From Branchinecta lynchi (Eukaryota > Arthropoda > Branchiopoda > Anostraca > Branchinectidae): 64,000 bases of DNA. A model generated the notes under the pieces. The model had not been told where the DNA came from. It ran no database searches and saw nothing but the letters and a program-made list of their open reading frames with translations. The position numbers and the translations under genes were made by a program. Positions 46,501 through 58,400 of the stretch are shown in pieces. Position 1 is the first letter of the stretch. Every line of letters begins with the position of its first letter. The DNA is taken from assembly GCA_023053575.1 (NCBI GenBank), contig JAKZAP010000001.1, positions 8,882,849-8,946,848 on the forward strand, in the 5' to 3' direction.

Positions 46501-49500
46501 GGCACTATGCGTCCCTAACCAAAATTTGTAGAAAGGCCATAACACATAATTACAAGAATAATTGGTCCGTTCTCTTTCTAAGAAAAAAAAAAAAAAAACA
46601 TAGCTGGCAGTGCTTTGCGCTGTTGAATCCCTCCACATTTAAATTCGTCAAACATTTTGATTTTGCATTAGTTGCGTTTTTGATCCGAATTGTCGTACAA
46701 ATTACCGTTTTTGATCCTCTGACTTCTCCATTCTTGCTTTTAACAAAGGCTAGGGAACCGGGAGCCGTACTTTATGTCCCAAGGGCTGCGGAACCGGTAG
46801 TTCTCACGGAAACCAAACCATATGAGCTGCGATTCCGGGATCTGACGTCATTGACTAACGGAAACTTGTATGTGCTGGCTCCAGTTCCGGTAGTAAGTGG
46901 AAATAGATCACGGAAACTACACCGCACCAGCTTCTCGTCCGGTAGTCTCACGGGACTGTGTACTCAGAAGCTAGGGAGCCGGTAGTTCATACCGGAAACT
47001 GTACAATTGGAGCTGGTGTTCCGGTAGTGTCTACGTGGAATATTAGAACTCACGGAATAGTTTGTATGAGAGCTAGGATACCGGGATTTCACTGACTTTA
47101 CTACCGGAACCCATGTACTGAGAGCTAAGGTACCGGTAGCCACAACTATTTGATTGAAAATTACCAGCTCACGGACACAGATGGGTATGGACTAAGGTTC
47201 CGGTAGTGCAAAAAAAAAAGGATCCATTTCACTGCAGACTAGGAAATCGGAAGTGAATATTTTCAACTCACGGAACCCAACTCCTGCGGGCTAGGGTTCT
47301 GGTAGTGCCAAAATTACAAACTCATGGAAGTTGGATTCCATGAGCTGTACCGGACTCAAAGGCCGTATTGACACGTGTCTGTGAGTTTGTAATTTTAATT
47401 TTTGGCACTACCGTAACCCTAGCCCGCAGGAGTTGGGTTCCGGTGAGTTAAAACTATTTACTTTCCGGTTTCCTTGTCTGCACTGACACGGGTCCGTGAG
47501 TTCAATTTTTTGGCACTACCGGAACCTTAGCGCATAGCCATCTGTGTCCGTGAGCTGGTAATTTTCAATCAAATAGCTGTTGCTACCGGCACCTTAGCTC
47601 TCAATATAGGGGGTCCGGTAGTAAATTGTTTCCCATGTTATTTTCTCTAAGTCAGTGAAAATCCCGGCATCCGTAGCCCATGGGACATAAAGTACGGCTC
47701 CCGGTTCCATAGACAGAAACACTAATTTTGCAGCTCGTCGCAACCCGGTATACGTGTATATACATATTGAACACCCGAACTCTGTTGACCAATCAGGGAG
47801 GAGAAGGGAGAGATGAGAATCGACAATTCACTATCGGAGCTATTCCCGATTCTGCAGAATCGCGAGGCTTTCCCCGTTCTCGATTTTGACAAAAACGCAA
47901 GAAAAGGAGAATTCGGAGGAGAATCACGAGCAGAATTCGGATAAAAAACGCAACTATTGTTATCGACGGACTGGAGGAATTATATACTAGTTGTTGTCTT
48001 TACCAAAAGAGATCACAGGCATCTCCCCCAAGTCCTTTGTGATAATTTGGCCGATTAGGGTAGAAAGGACTCAAGAGTCAAGGAGTCGCTGTTCTCCTAA
48101 GAAGATTGGTCAACTCACCTCGGAGTTGCCAATCTTGTTTCTCTGAAGGCCTGGACAGAAAGAACAACGGGCTTCGCAAGACAAGACCAAAGGTTTCTAT
48201 CGGATCCAAAGGGGAATATTTTGTCGATCTTTTAGTGCAGACAATCGGGTCCCCGTAAACATCTGATAACAACCGCTTAACAAGTTCCACTTCCACTACT
48301 GTATCGGATGATCGTAACACTAGTATGTACTGATCCCTCGGCTGACGGAGTCACAACTCGCTCAGCAGTGGCACCTAAATGTACATACAATACTCTTGAT
48401 GACTATCTCTCCTTGCAGATGCAAAATCTCCGGCCTCTCCGGGTAGCTAGCGGAAGAAAGGCAGAAGTGGTGTCAAAGCTGCGCCCAAAGATCGCGGTAA
48501 TTGATTGACACAGGATTTGAGTTGTACGGACAGGCTTACTCCTTCTGGCGTATTTTGGACTTAAGTCAAGTACTAAGGAAGACGTCATCACGGTTTGGTT
48601 TGGATGACGAGTGCACAATAACGGTCTCCCATAGGTGTCGAATGGCTAAACGCGTAGGCTACACAACTAAGGTAGGCAATAATGGGTTCACGTAGGCGTA
48701 GGATTGCTAAATGTGTAAATAATTAAGGTAAGCATAACCACTATTAAGGAAAGGTATATACGCCAGGAGTTCGGACTCGCAGGATCAGTCTTGGTCTTAG
48801 CTTTAGATTGGGTTCCAGTTCGTCCGTTTTCAGTGTCACTAGTGTCAGTGCATTATCAGTTTGCGAGTTCAAGTTCAGCCACAAATAATCAGATAGAACC
48901 TCCGTCTTTGGTCCCATGGAGCGACTATGAATACCCGAAAAAACTGAGCGGAGCTAGAGGTAAATTGCTCTAGCTTTGAGTTGATACCCGTCTTCGCCGT
49001 TGCTCATCGCAGAACAATAAGGGCAGGAGGTATGCTGACCCGCTCTGGAGCGCGTCCAGAGTACCATTCTGGTTTGACTTTCAAAGTTTCTTTTACGCGG
49101 CTTCACAGCGATATAGCTATTTGTAGAGGTAACGAAACGTGATGTGCTACAAGGTTCTGCTCGTGCCGAGATTCTATCTTATTATTTTTTCTTGGTTCAA
49201 CTGAAGTGTAGAGGCAGTGGCGTCCTCGGTCACGTGATCTGCGACAAGTGTAGATAAAAGTAAGTGTAGTGTTTATATACACACTAAATTGATGGATAGC
49301 CGTATCAACGTAAGATTGGAGGTACTGTGTCACCAAATAAGGTAAAGATTTCACTATACATCATCCTGTGTTGTAAATATCTCTGCCCCCGAAGGTAAAG
49401 AACCCCACACATCGCTCCCAGCACTACCAGTTCTACACCAAATTCTCTCTCTACCGCTATACCAGGGACCCATAAATTTCCTGTTAAGTTTCCTTACAGG

Positions 49501-52500
49501 GGGCCGCTCATTGAGAGATGTTTGATGCGCTCTTGACCGAGCACGAGATAGTTCGAGAAATACCCACGGGGATAAAATACCCTACTATCCAGATAGAAAA
49601 AATTTGTCGCAGCTATTGTGCTGAACTAGGGAATATTTATTCCTCTGTAATGGAAGAGTGTCCTGGATCTTTTGATCTAGCTTAGGTACCTGGTGGCATG
49701 CTGAATAGTCTTGAGTGAAGATGGCTAATATAGAAAGGTATTATTTGTATATATTCATTTTTGTGCATGAATGAAGAGTTGTGTTGCGTCAAAGATGCAG
49801 CCATTGACAATGTGTGATAAGTTGTCTTGTGGTCTTTCGGCATGCACCCGATACAAATTTACAGAATTTGTTTTTTCATGTGGAAAAAGAACCTGATGTG
49901 CCGACGAGAATACCGACGCCTGACAAAACCATCGAGCATTTAATTTTGTCTATGTTTTGCTCGACTAAACTGTACAGAACTTGATTTCTTACGTGTAAAA
50001 TTAATGCCTTGGACAGATAAGACTTGAACTTTCCGGGTGTGCCCGACAAAGTTTGTAGGATTCTTTTTCTTGCGTATAAAAAGAACCTGATGTACTGACG
50101 AGTTGACCGACAAAAACCTAAAACAATATTTCTTCTGGATTACCAAGGCACAATAAAAGCATGCAGAAATTGATTTATTCATTGTTTTGATCGACAAATG
50201 TTTGCAGGATTTCCTTTCTTGCGCATAAAAAGAACCTGATGTGGCGACGAGTCAGCCATCGCCCGACAAAACATTAACAAATTATCTCTTCAGGATTACT
50301 GAGGCACGACAAAGCATGCAGAATTTGATTTATTCATTTCACCGACAAAATGTTTGCAGGATTTCCTTTCTTGCGTTTAAAAAGAACACGATGTGCCAAC
50401 AAGTCGACCATCGCCCGACAAAACATAAAAAAATTATTTCTTCGGGATTACTGAGGTACGACAAAAGCATGCAGAATTTGATTTACTCATTTGACCGACA
50501 AATGTTTGTAGGATTTCCTTTCTTCCGTATAAAAAGAACACCATGTGGCGACGAGTCGACCATCGCCCGACAAAACATTAAATAATTATTTCTTCGGGAT
50601 TACTGAGGCACGACTAAAGCATATAGAATTTGATTTATAAGAAAATGGTTTTCACCACCGTGTTCAGCATGTCTTCTTACTCCATAATCGACTGTTCCTT
50701 TAGCTGTTTAAAAATATTTTGCTCACCCCTTAATTTAGACCCCCTCCCCCCCTAAATATAGGTCTACAAAGTCCGTCTACGGAATCGGCTTTACTCTTGA
50801 CCCAAATAATCCCCACACCAAGTTTCCTCAAAAGATCTCATTCCGTTTGAGAGTTATCGTGCTTACAGACGGACGGACGGACAACTTTTGCAATGTCATA
50901 GGTATCCCTCCACTTACGTTTTGGGATACCAAAAAGTAAAAAAAATAAAAAAAAAATAAAAATATAATAAACTAAGTCATCGAGAGCCAACAGTAACATC
51001 TAATTCAAAATAAACAACCATTCAAACCTTATTATTTTTGTTTCAATACATTCAATTTTCTTCTCCAAATTTCAACCAATTAACTAGTGTTTTCCGACAA
51101 TGATCTTTTAAGGCGTTTTTTGAACGAACCAAACGGTCCTTAAGTCTATTCGGTCGGATCTCGAATATACCTGCCAACTTTTATCGTCCTTAGCACATCT
51201 GAGCCTCGTTTTTGTTGCACGCTGCAGGTCTGCTTCTCGGCCACTTCCGGACTGATTCTTTTCTACATCCGTTTTTGCACTGCAGTGCTTCCGAGGAAGA
51301 CGGCAGCGCCTCTCGAGAATCGCGGACTTGCTTACCGACCAAGTCCGTGCTTCCCTGCAAGATGCTGCAGCGCTGCCGCTTCAACAAAGAAGAAAGTGAA
51401 TCCAAAAACGCATATTGTGCAGCAGCGATGCGGCAGCGCTATTGGAACAAAAATGAGGCTCTGGAAGTATCCTAACTCGCGATCACCGGAGTTCCGGGAA
51501 ACACCCTGCGACTCGCCCGACAGAGCCCCGATACGATCTGGTAATATCGTACGAATCTAGTGCTAATGCTTTTCTTCCCATAAAGTTTCATCCCGATCCC
51601 TCCACTCTAAGCGTTTCCAAGGATTTCTGGTTCCCCCCCTCCAGCTCCCACCAATGTCACCGAATCCGGTCCGCACGGGGTGTTTCTAGTTTCATTTAAA
51701 TCCGAACACCCGTTCAGTAGCTGAGCTTGCCACTAGATCCGGGATTCCCCGTCCCTCCACTCCCCACGATGGTCGGATCGGGGAAACTACACATTATCAA
51801 GTCAATCTGTTCGGATCTCTGACAAGCCTGCCAAATTTCGTCGTCCTAGCACACCAGGAAGTAAAGAACTCGCGGGATCATTTGAAATTCGGATCCCCCT
51901 CCCCAACTCCCCCACAGTGATCGGACCCGGTCCGGTTATGTCAATCACGTATCTAGGACTTGTACTTGTTGTTTCAACCAAGTTTCATCCCAACCTCTCC
52001 ACTCACACCGTTTCCCAAGATTTCTGGCCCCCCCCCCCCCCCAACTCCCCCACAGTGACCGGTTCCGGTCTATTTATGCCATTCACGTATCTAGGACTTG
52101 TGCTTGTTCTTCCTACCAAGTTTCATCCCGAACCCTCCACTCTAAGCGTTTCCCCAAGATTTCCGGTTCTCCCCTCCGTTTCCCCAATGTCATCAGATCC
52201 GGTCCAGATTTAAAATGGGGTGCTGAGACGCGAGGTCTTTCTATATATCAAGTATCAAGTACCTATCAATACCCTGATTTTGTACATAAGTAGTACTGGA
52301 ATACAAGTACTTGACGTACTTCCCAACACTGTTCTTACCCCATTATCATTGTTTCGACTTAGAAAAAAGCTTTCACTTATATCGAATAACAGTTGTCTGC
52401 CAGATTCCGGTGTGAGCTAATTATCCAGCGAGAAAATGAGGTTTGCGTGCGGATTCAGGATATATTCTTGCCTTAAGCAGATGTTCCGATCGAATTCAGA

Positions 52501-53212
52501 TATATCTTTTATTTCTACCGCTTTTCCAGTTTTCGCCGGATTCCGGTCATTCTACTTGTCCGGTGCGAAAAAATTTCAGATGTGTACCTCCTAACCTCTA
52601 TCTCGTCTATCTAATCGAGCAACGTCGAACCTCTCGTAACTTCAGATAAAAAGTTTCAAAAACGGATCCATAGTGTCTCCTTACCTCGGTATCAAAACTT
52701 AATTCAAATTCAGATAAAACTTTTACTTTTACCCCGTTTCTGTTTTTTGTCGGATCACGGAAAAAAATACATATCCGGTAAAAAAAAAAAAAAAATTAAG
52801 TTCATTTTTTATTCATCTCTTAGTCTAAAACCTAAAAATCTAGGGCTACGGGGCCATCTACGAACTTGACCTGTACTCTTAACCCCCTTCAAAAGTTATC
52901 GTACTAATGACTGACGGACAGTCTTTCCGAAGTCATACATTTCCGTCACTAACGATTTTGTATCCCAAAACGGCCAAAAAGAGAAGGGAGGAGTAAGCGC
53001 TTGGTGCAAAAACGGGAAAATGAACCAAGACCTCGGAAGATAGGTGACAATAAACGAGACGAGATAATAAACGAGACTACTGTTATCCACAAGGAAGATT
53101 ATCCAAACAAACCGATATAAATTAGACTGCTTACGGTGGAACTAGGACTGCTATTCAATACGGCATAGTAGTCAACGAAATATTCCTTTGAGGTTTGACA
53201 CCACTGTGCCAT
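43327..53212 (-). CDS. DNAJC12: DNAJC12-like J-domain co-chaperone (3 exons)
   Basis: Exons: 53212-53135, 46365-46156 and 43533-43327. Both introns are phase 0. The product is 164 aa (human DNAJC12 198). The J domain spans about residues 14-87, with YFVDYYAVL, EFKILALKTHPDKT (catalytic HPD 42-44), LLEAKEVLTNPSERAIYDRW and YRTWRNMN, matching DNAJC12. HPD stimulates Hsp70 ATPase. In vertebrates DNAJC12 escorts aromatic amino-acid hydroxylases; that role here is inferred. Exon 3 has FFHWRTIRDPGNMLP (compare human SMHWVV..LMLE) and ends RRFRLYQL, like the human RKFRNYEI tail. I chose the Met at 53212 (AAGATGG, strong context); an in-frame Met lies 10 codons upstream. Confidence 0.9.
43665..44640 (-). 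repeat. Family B repeat in DNAJC12 intron 2
   Basis: Opens TTTTTGGGATCCCAAAACGT and closes TTTTGGGATCCCATCGAAAC. Contains GTCCGTCCGTCCGTCTG and repeated GGAATCCGGC-AAAACCGG units. Confidence 0.75.
44641..45790. other. DNAJC12 intron 2, diverged duplicated segment
   Basis: Two diverged copies of a segment beginning near 44945 and 45590 (CCTACTTCCATAATCACGCC versus ACATATTTCCGTAATACAC, then GGAGACCCCAATTTCGTACG versus CGAGACCCAAATTTCATACA). They flank a middle block. A 168-codon minus-strand frame (44830-45336) falls in it. I see no known domain. Confidence 0.45.
45795..46020. repeat. Hairpin repeat with hammerhead-like core (copy 3)
   Basis: CTGAAGA (45943-45949), hairpin CCCTTGCCGAGAAGGG, GAAA (45971-45974), then TACAGCT..AGCTGACG. 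The left arm (AGCTACATTTCGCCTTCTC) is shortened. Confidence 0.55.
46156..46365 (-). CDS. DNAJC12: DNAJC12-like exon 2 (J domain core, HPD)
   Basis: Acceptor TTCTTGTCTTTTAG, 70 codons, donor GCTTTG/GTAATT. Contains the HPD motif and the family-specific YDRWRESG..YRTW stretch. Confidence 0.93.
46366..46749 (-). other. DNAJC12 intron 1, 3' end
   Basis: No gene; an A tract is at 46583-46600. Confidence 0.45.
46750..47712. mobile_element. Intact fold-back element (CCGGTAGTGCC family)
   Basis: Ends CTAGGGAACCGGGAGCCGTA and TACGGCTCCCGGTTCCATAG. Most of the 963 bp is imperfectly self-complementary (GGTTCCGGTAGTGCAAAA versus TTTTGGCACTACCGGAACC). It is the reference for the broken copy at 14659-19995. 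Confidence 0.85.
47713..49517. other. Mostly non-repetitive part of DNAJC12 intron 1
   Basis: Short open frames on both strands have no recognisable domain. Part near 48180-48260 resembles a family B edge (AAGACCAAAGGTTTCTATCGG). An acceptor-like AAGTTTCCTTACAG ends at 49498. Confidence 0.4.
49518..49685 (+). CDS. Unrecognised 55-aa frame downstream of an acceptor-like site
   Basis: ATG at 49518, 20 nt after TTTCCTTACAG, to TAG at 49683. The composition is ordinary and protein-like (MFDALLTEHEIVREIPTGIK at the start). No similarity is known to me. It could be a transposon gag remnant, a small exon or chance; opposite strand to DNAJC12, inside its intron 1. Confidence 0.2.
   Translation: MFDALLTEHEIVREIPTGIKYPTIQIEKICRSYCAELGNIYSSVMEECPGSFDLA
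49860..50640 (+). repeat. Satellite-like tandem array, about 150-bp unit
   Basis: TTTG(C/T)AGGAT and the following bases recur at 50052, 50201, 50353 and 50505 (149, 152, 152), with a decayed earlier unit near 49870. Each unit has TATAAAAAGAAC, GACGAGT, CGCCCGACAAAAC and GGATTACTGAGGCACGAC. Confidence 0.85.
50641..50940 (+). repeat. Family B terminal fragment
   Basis: GAAAATGGTTTTCACCACCG, ACCAAGTTTCCTCAAAAGATC, GACGGACGGACGGACAACTT and CACTTACGTTTTGGGATACC. It directly follows the satellite array. Confidence 0.75.
51150..52255 (+). repeat. Family A repeat
   Basis: Several AAGTTTCATCCCGATCCCTCC-type units at about 51585, 51980 and 52120, with GGATCGGGGAAACTAC and CCGGTCCGGTTATGTC. Interrupted at about 51200-51470 by an unrelated inverted segment (TGAGCCTCGTTTTTGTTGCA .. 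AACAAAAATGAGGCTC). Confidence 0.7.
52380..52975 (+). repeat. Decayed family B repeat
   Basis: TCGCCGGATTCCGGTCATTC, CTAGGGCTACGGGGCCATC, TTCAAAAGTTATCGTAC and GATTTTGTATCCCAAAAC, in family B order but strongly diverged. Confidence 0.55.
53135..53212 (-). CDS. DNAJC12: DNAJC12-like exon 1
   Basis: Encodes 26 residues, including SKEYFVDYYAVLNSSPSST, then donor CCACC/GTAAGC. Aligns with the N-terminal DYYTLLG of the family. Confidence 0.85.
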
Positions 53213-54120
53213 CTTCGAAGACTGAAGATTTTCGCTAGACATACGGGTTGGTTCTGTTGACCGAAGCACGTTAGCAAGACAGGAGACAGGACAGGACAAC
53301 CGAAATTGTAACTAAAGAGGTCTCAAGTGGTTTCAGATCGTGCTTCCTGGCTGCAACAGCAAGCAAAAGCAAGCCAAACATTTTCTTGCAGAAAACCTAC
53401 AAAAGTCTGTAAAATATTATATTTTCATTGTCTGCTCGGTTTAAGTTACGAGCAGTGTCGGCGTTCCTTGCATCTTCAACACATTTTTTTTTTTTAACAA
53501 AACAACCCCATACAGGAACGATTAACTTAACTCTCTAGGCAAATTTGACTGGAAGGCGGGAGAGCGCGAGAGCAGGATACGGCGGCACTTGATTCGGTCT
53601 TAACACCTGTGTCTGTTCCAAGCGAAAGCGATAAGGTACACAGTTCGTAGTCACACATCACACGTCCACATCACATTTAATTTAACGCATTATTACTTAG
53701 ATATACGTTCCGGTTATGTGCACTTAAAATTAAGGCAGAGTTGAACTGGACTGCTCTAGACTAGAGAACTAGACCAAACTGAACTTGGTTCAGTTACTTC
53801 TCCTATCCGAGGAAAGCGCAAGCGTTACAGCTAGTCGGGAAAAGACCTAAAAGCTTAGAGATCGTGTTTGGTTACATTAGTTCCATCATTCTCTTGCTAA
53901 CTGAAGATCAGGTTACATGGTAAAAGCGGTTGAGACCAACCAAATAAGCTGGTCCAGGATACCTCCTAGTGCTAGCCAGGATTCCCGGTGCTATTCCAGT
54001 CCAAGGCTGATGGTAAAAAAGAAAAAAACCTTGCCAAGCTACTGACAAAGAAGCGTGTTAGTTATTCATAAATGAACCTAGCTGCTACCAGAACGGGTTA
54101 CTGGTCAAAATGTTTCACAG
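53213..54120 (-). other. DNAJC12 5' region
   Basis: Contains the likely 5' UTR/promoter; a locally GC-rich patch (GGAAGGCGGGAGAGCGCGAG) is near 53555. No clear TATA box and no other gene. Confidence 0.4.
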
Positions 54121-55120
54121 GGCAAGGTATTTGACGGCTGTCTGGTTATTCTTACTGACTGTTATTCAAGAAAAAATTGACCCTTTTCAAAAGAAAAATA
54201 AATAGACTGTTTTAACGAAAAACTGTGTCATTTCACACCAAGTCATTCTTTTTACCGACTAGCATACAACACTTGGTGTTCCGTATAAATGCCAGGATTC
54301 GGTGGTTAATCAAGAATCAGAAACTTCGTTCCAATTTTGGCGTAGGCTAATTATAAAATTTCTGAATATAATAGTCCATAATTATCAAATTCATAACAGG
54401 GATTCGACAATTTAGTAAAATGTTCCAGGGGACAAGATGTTTATCGGCTGGCTGCTCGTTGTTACTGACTGTTCTTCAGGAAAAACAACCGTTTTCAAGA
54501 AAAAACTGACCGCCTTTAAGACAAAATTGACTTTTTTTAAAAGAAAAAAAATAGACTGTTTTAACGAAATATTCTGTCACTTCACACCAAATAATTTTTT
54601 TTACCGACTGGCCGACAAAACTGGGGGTTCTGTCCAAATGTAAAATCTGTTAAAATAAAAAATGAGCAAAAATCTGGGTAAGGTTTTTGTAAGAATTGTG
54701 GTAATTCTTTAATCTTTCGAAACCAGATTATTTGGTATAGTTACCGGATTCGGTGGTTGTACAGAATCCCGAATAGGCTATCGTTCCAAAATCAGTCGGT
54801 ACCCTACGATGATCGGGATTCAGTAATTTCTTCGGTATAATTGCCAGGATTTGGTAGTTAATCACGAATCCGAAACTGCGTTCCAATCTCGACATAGGAT
54901 AATTATAAAAAAATTGAATATAATAGTACATAATTTCAATCTTATAACTAGGTTTCTACAATTTATTTGGTATAATTGCCAGGATGCGCTAGTTACCACA
55001 AACCCGAACTATGTTCTGATTTCGACAACATTTTACCGAATCAGAATATCAGTCCATACTTATTCGCTATATACTTATCCAAATTTCGAACTCTGGTCCA
55101 ATTTCGATATCAATCTTCAA
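54120..55120. repeat. About 134-bp tandem repeat interrupted by C/AT-rich MITEs
   Basis: GGTATA(A/G)TT(G/A)CC(A/G)GGAT units at 54733, 54835 and 54969, with an earlier one near 54285. Each is followed by GTAGTTAATCACGAATC-like sequence. MITE pieces of the CAGAGGCGT family lie at about 54120-54260 and 54430-54640. Confidence 0.5.
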
Positions 55121-55224
55121 ATGCAGTGCCCCTCCCCCCCCCCCCCCCCCCCTTGAACAGACTCATACTCTCAGTTGTATGTTTTGATCTTGCCAGAATA
55201 TCTGTCACATATATTTTGATGGTG

Positions 55225-55330
55225 CAAAACGAATAAGTCAGCTACATTCTATTAGAGCTGTATTTCTACCCTTCTTAGTAGGCTAAGGGTCTTCTTCTTA
55301 TGATTCGTCAACACCTGGGTTCCAGAGAGG
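55225..55330. repeat. Hairpin repeat, left remnant
   Basis: AAGTCAGCTACATTCTATTAGAGCTGTATTTCTACCCTTCTTAG resembles the left arm of the hammerhead-like hairpin family. The matching right part is at 59760-59960, on the far side of the Jockey-like LINE. Confidence 0.4.
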
Positions 55331-55409
55331 GACCCTTTCGGCTTCCTTGTCATTGATCGTTTGTTTGGTTGTATCGCTGGGTCGTGGTTATTTTAGGTTA
55401 GGTTAGGGC

Positions 55410-58400
55410 AACGTTGTGCCGAGATGAATGGTGCTCTTAAGAAATACAGAGAAATTTGAGGGCGGTGATGATGGGCAGGAACACTGCTCGTTCGCATCCA
55501 GGGGGGAGTGATATTGGAGAGATCTCTTCGATGTCACGAGGGAGGTTTCGCTTCAGACTGGATGCCAGGTCCAGGGTGGGGATGGGGGGAACGGGGGAGC
55601 TGCTTGCGTCTGCCGTTCTCAGTCAGTGACTCGTCGTCTGAATGCATCCCAAGAGCTGATCAGGTTTTCTTCACCCCGTTGTTCAGCCCGAAGGTTATTC
55701 TGTATATTGTGTGCTCGTTTCCGTATGCTTGTACTTTGGTGAAGTACTTCACCATTAGCGTGCAGGACCTTTCTTCGATTGTCTGGAGGCCAGCAACTCT
55801 CCTAAGCTTGTTGGTAGGGGTATGTTTATGTAGCCCAAGGGCTATTCTTATGCAAGCATTTTGGATAGTTTCAAGTTTTGCCACATTGGATTTGTTAGAG
55901 CTGGGCGTTACTTAGGGATGGAAACAAATTCTTGGTCTAATGTATCTCTTGAAGAAGTCGAGAAGGGATTTAGGTGATGATGCCCAGGGGGACGAGGCCA
56001 GCCTTTTGAGAGTGACGACCCTGCTGATGCATGAATGCTTAATTGCCTCTATGTGGCTTGTCCAGGACGGCTCCTAGTAGCTTCGGGTTGTTTCGTACAG
56101 GATCTCTGTTCCGTTTAGCGTTATCTTCGGTAGATCTGTGGTTTTCTTCTTTGAGAAGAGAATGGCTTTTGTTTTGATTGCTGATACGGGGATCGCAATG
56201 GCGGCAGAGAGCTGTTCAAGCTCAAACATGGCTTTTTGCATTTTAAGCTTCAGTTCCTCGATGGTGTTGCCCGTTTCACTGACAAGCACATCGTCAGCGA
56301 AAACCTTTTTTTGAGCCGTGTCGCTTGAGAGTTCAAATTCGCTCAGTAGCTGTAGAAATAGGAAATAGTTGAGAGGAGAATCCTACAGGGGTGAATCCCC
56401 TGTAGAGAATTCACCTTGGTTTGCTTTTACTTTGAAGCTTCTTCCCGAGAGGTAGTCGAAGAGGAATTCTACCACTCCTGTAGGGAAATCATATCTAGGA
56501 GAATTCGGCACAGCTGTTCTTTGAGAACATTATCTAATGCTGCTTCGAAGTCCACTAGTATCGCCGGGAGCAGGCCCGTATCCAGGAATTTATTTAGGGG
56601 GGGGGGGTGTGTGCCTGCTGGTCGGACAAATAAGTACAAAAACACATACATCAGAGGGAAAAGCCTTTACAAAACATTAATTTTGTATGTTTCGGGGGGG
56701 GGGGGGGGTCAATTCCCTAACCCCCCCTGGATATGGCCTTGGCCAGGAGCATCTTTCCTCTCTTCCAAGCGCTTTTAATTGCGTGTTGCAGCAGGATGAT
56801 GTTATCAGATGTGCTTCGGCCCTTTCTAAAACCTGACTGCCATGTGGGGAGGAGCTTGTTTACCTCACAGAACCATTCGAGGCGGGTGGCAACCATTTTC
56901 TCTAGAAATTTTCCCAGGACAGGAAGGAGCGAGACAGGTCGGTAAGAGGAGGCGTTGTGAGGTGGCTTCCCTGGTTTCTTTATTGGCTTTACAATGGCTC
57001 TCTTTCAGATTGTGGGGAAACGTTTTGCTTTCCACGCCTGGTTGGAGACGTGGAGCAGATCTTCGTGGAACTTCTTGCCGGATTGGGTGATCCACTCATA
57101 GCTGATTTCGTCCTCACCTGGGGCCGAGTTAGCTTTTTAGTCTTCAAGAGTCGCTTCTAGCTCTGCCATGGTGAATGGTGCAATAACCTCCTTCTTAAAT
57201 CGGGCTTTCTCGTAGAGTTTGCAGATCCTCGGTTTTGTAGACGTGATGGTTGGTTTTGGTCACTGGAATTGCTCTGCGAACATTTCTGCCTTCTGTATGT
57301 CGTTGTGGAGTAGTCTTCCGTTCTGGGAAATTGTTGGAATTCTGTCATTTGACCGTTTGCTGCAAATCTCGTTGATGATTTGGTGAACTTTTCCTGGTGG
57401 TATGTTCTCCTCGAACTCAGCCGAGTAGTTTGCCCAGACTTTCCTCTTTGCTTTGTTCACGGCCTTCTTCACATTTGCTTCAGCTCTTCGTAGGGCGATC
57501 CTTGTCTCGACGGACGGTCTTTTCTGGTCCTGATTTCTGCATCTTCTCTTCTCTGTTGTTGTTTCTTTGCACTCGTCGTTCCGCCAGGTTTTGGGGGGCT
57601 TGATTGGGAATGCTCCGATGTCTTTTTGGGGATTGCTAACTCCGCCGCTGCGAGTAGTTTAGTAAGGTTCTTGGCTTTCCTGTCAATGTCTGGTTCGAGC
57701 GTAATACAATGTTTCCGATTGAGGAAGTGTTCAAACTGGGTCCAATTTGCTTTGTTCAAGTTGAACCTAGAAGTTGGGGGGAGTGGGATGAAGCCCTCAC
57801 CAGAGATACTCGTGAAAACTGCCAAATGGTCTGTCTGGAGGACATCATGAAAGCTGGGCCAAGTTGTAGGTCAATTGTTGAATGCCTGTTGTATTTTCGG
57901 CAGAAGTGAGTAGGAAGTCCAAAAGGGGTGAGAACAGTTATATCAGTGAGGTCCATGATTGCTCTTTCAATGCTCTTTCCGGGATTGTTTGAAGTTGCCA
58001 AGTCCCAGAGGGGGCTGTGAGCATTGAAGTCACCAAAGAGTAGGGTGTTTCCAGTTGTTGTTTCCTTTTCAACGATGTCAAAGATTTGGTTAGGTCCATT
58101 TGGGTTGTACAATGATGTTATGCGTGTACAGCTGGTATTAGGTTGGATAAGGTCTATGCTGATAGTGTCTATTTCCATCGGGTATTCAGTAGGTGAGACA
58201 CTTGAGTGGGAAATATCTGCCCTCACCAGAATTGCCACTCCTCCCCCTTTCCTTCCGCTTGATCGGTCCTTCCTGTACATGTGGTAGCCAAGTATTTTCA
58301 CTTTCCTCATCAGGTTAAGGTTCGTCTCTTGCAGACATATGACTTCCACCTCGTTTCTTGACAAACAACTGCATAATTCATGAGTTTTGTAGGTGCTTAG

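Noticed and set aside
48180..49500. LTR retrotransposon
   Set aside because: Some promoter-like and acceptor-like sequence, but no pair of long direct repeats, primer-binding site or gag/pol motifs.
49860..50640. CRISPR-like array
   Set aside because: Units are about 150 bp and similar throughout, with no short repeat plus unique spacers, in animal DNA.
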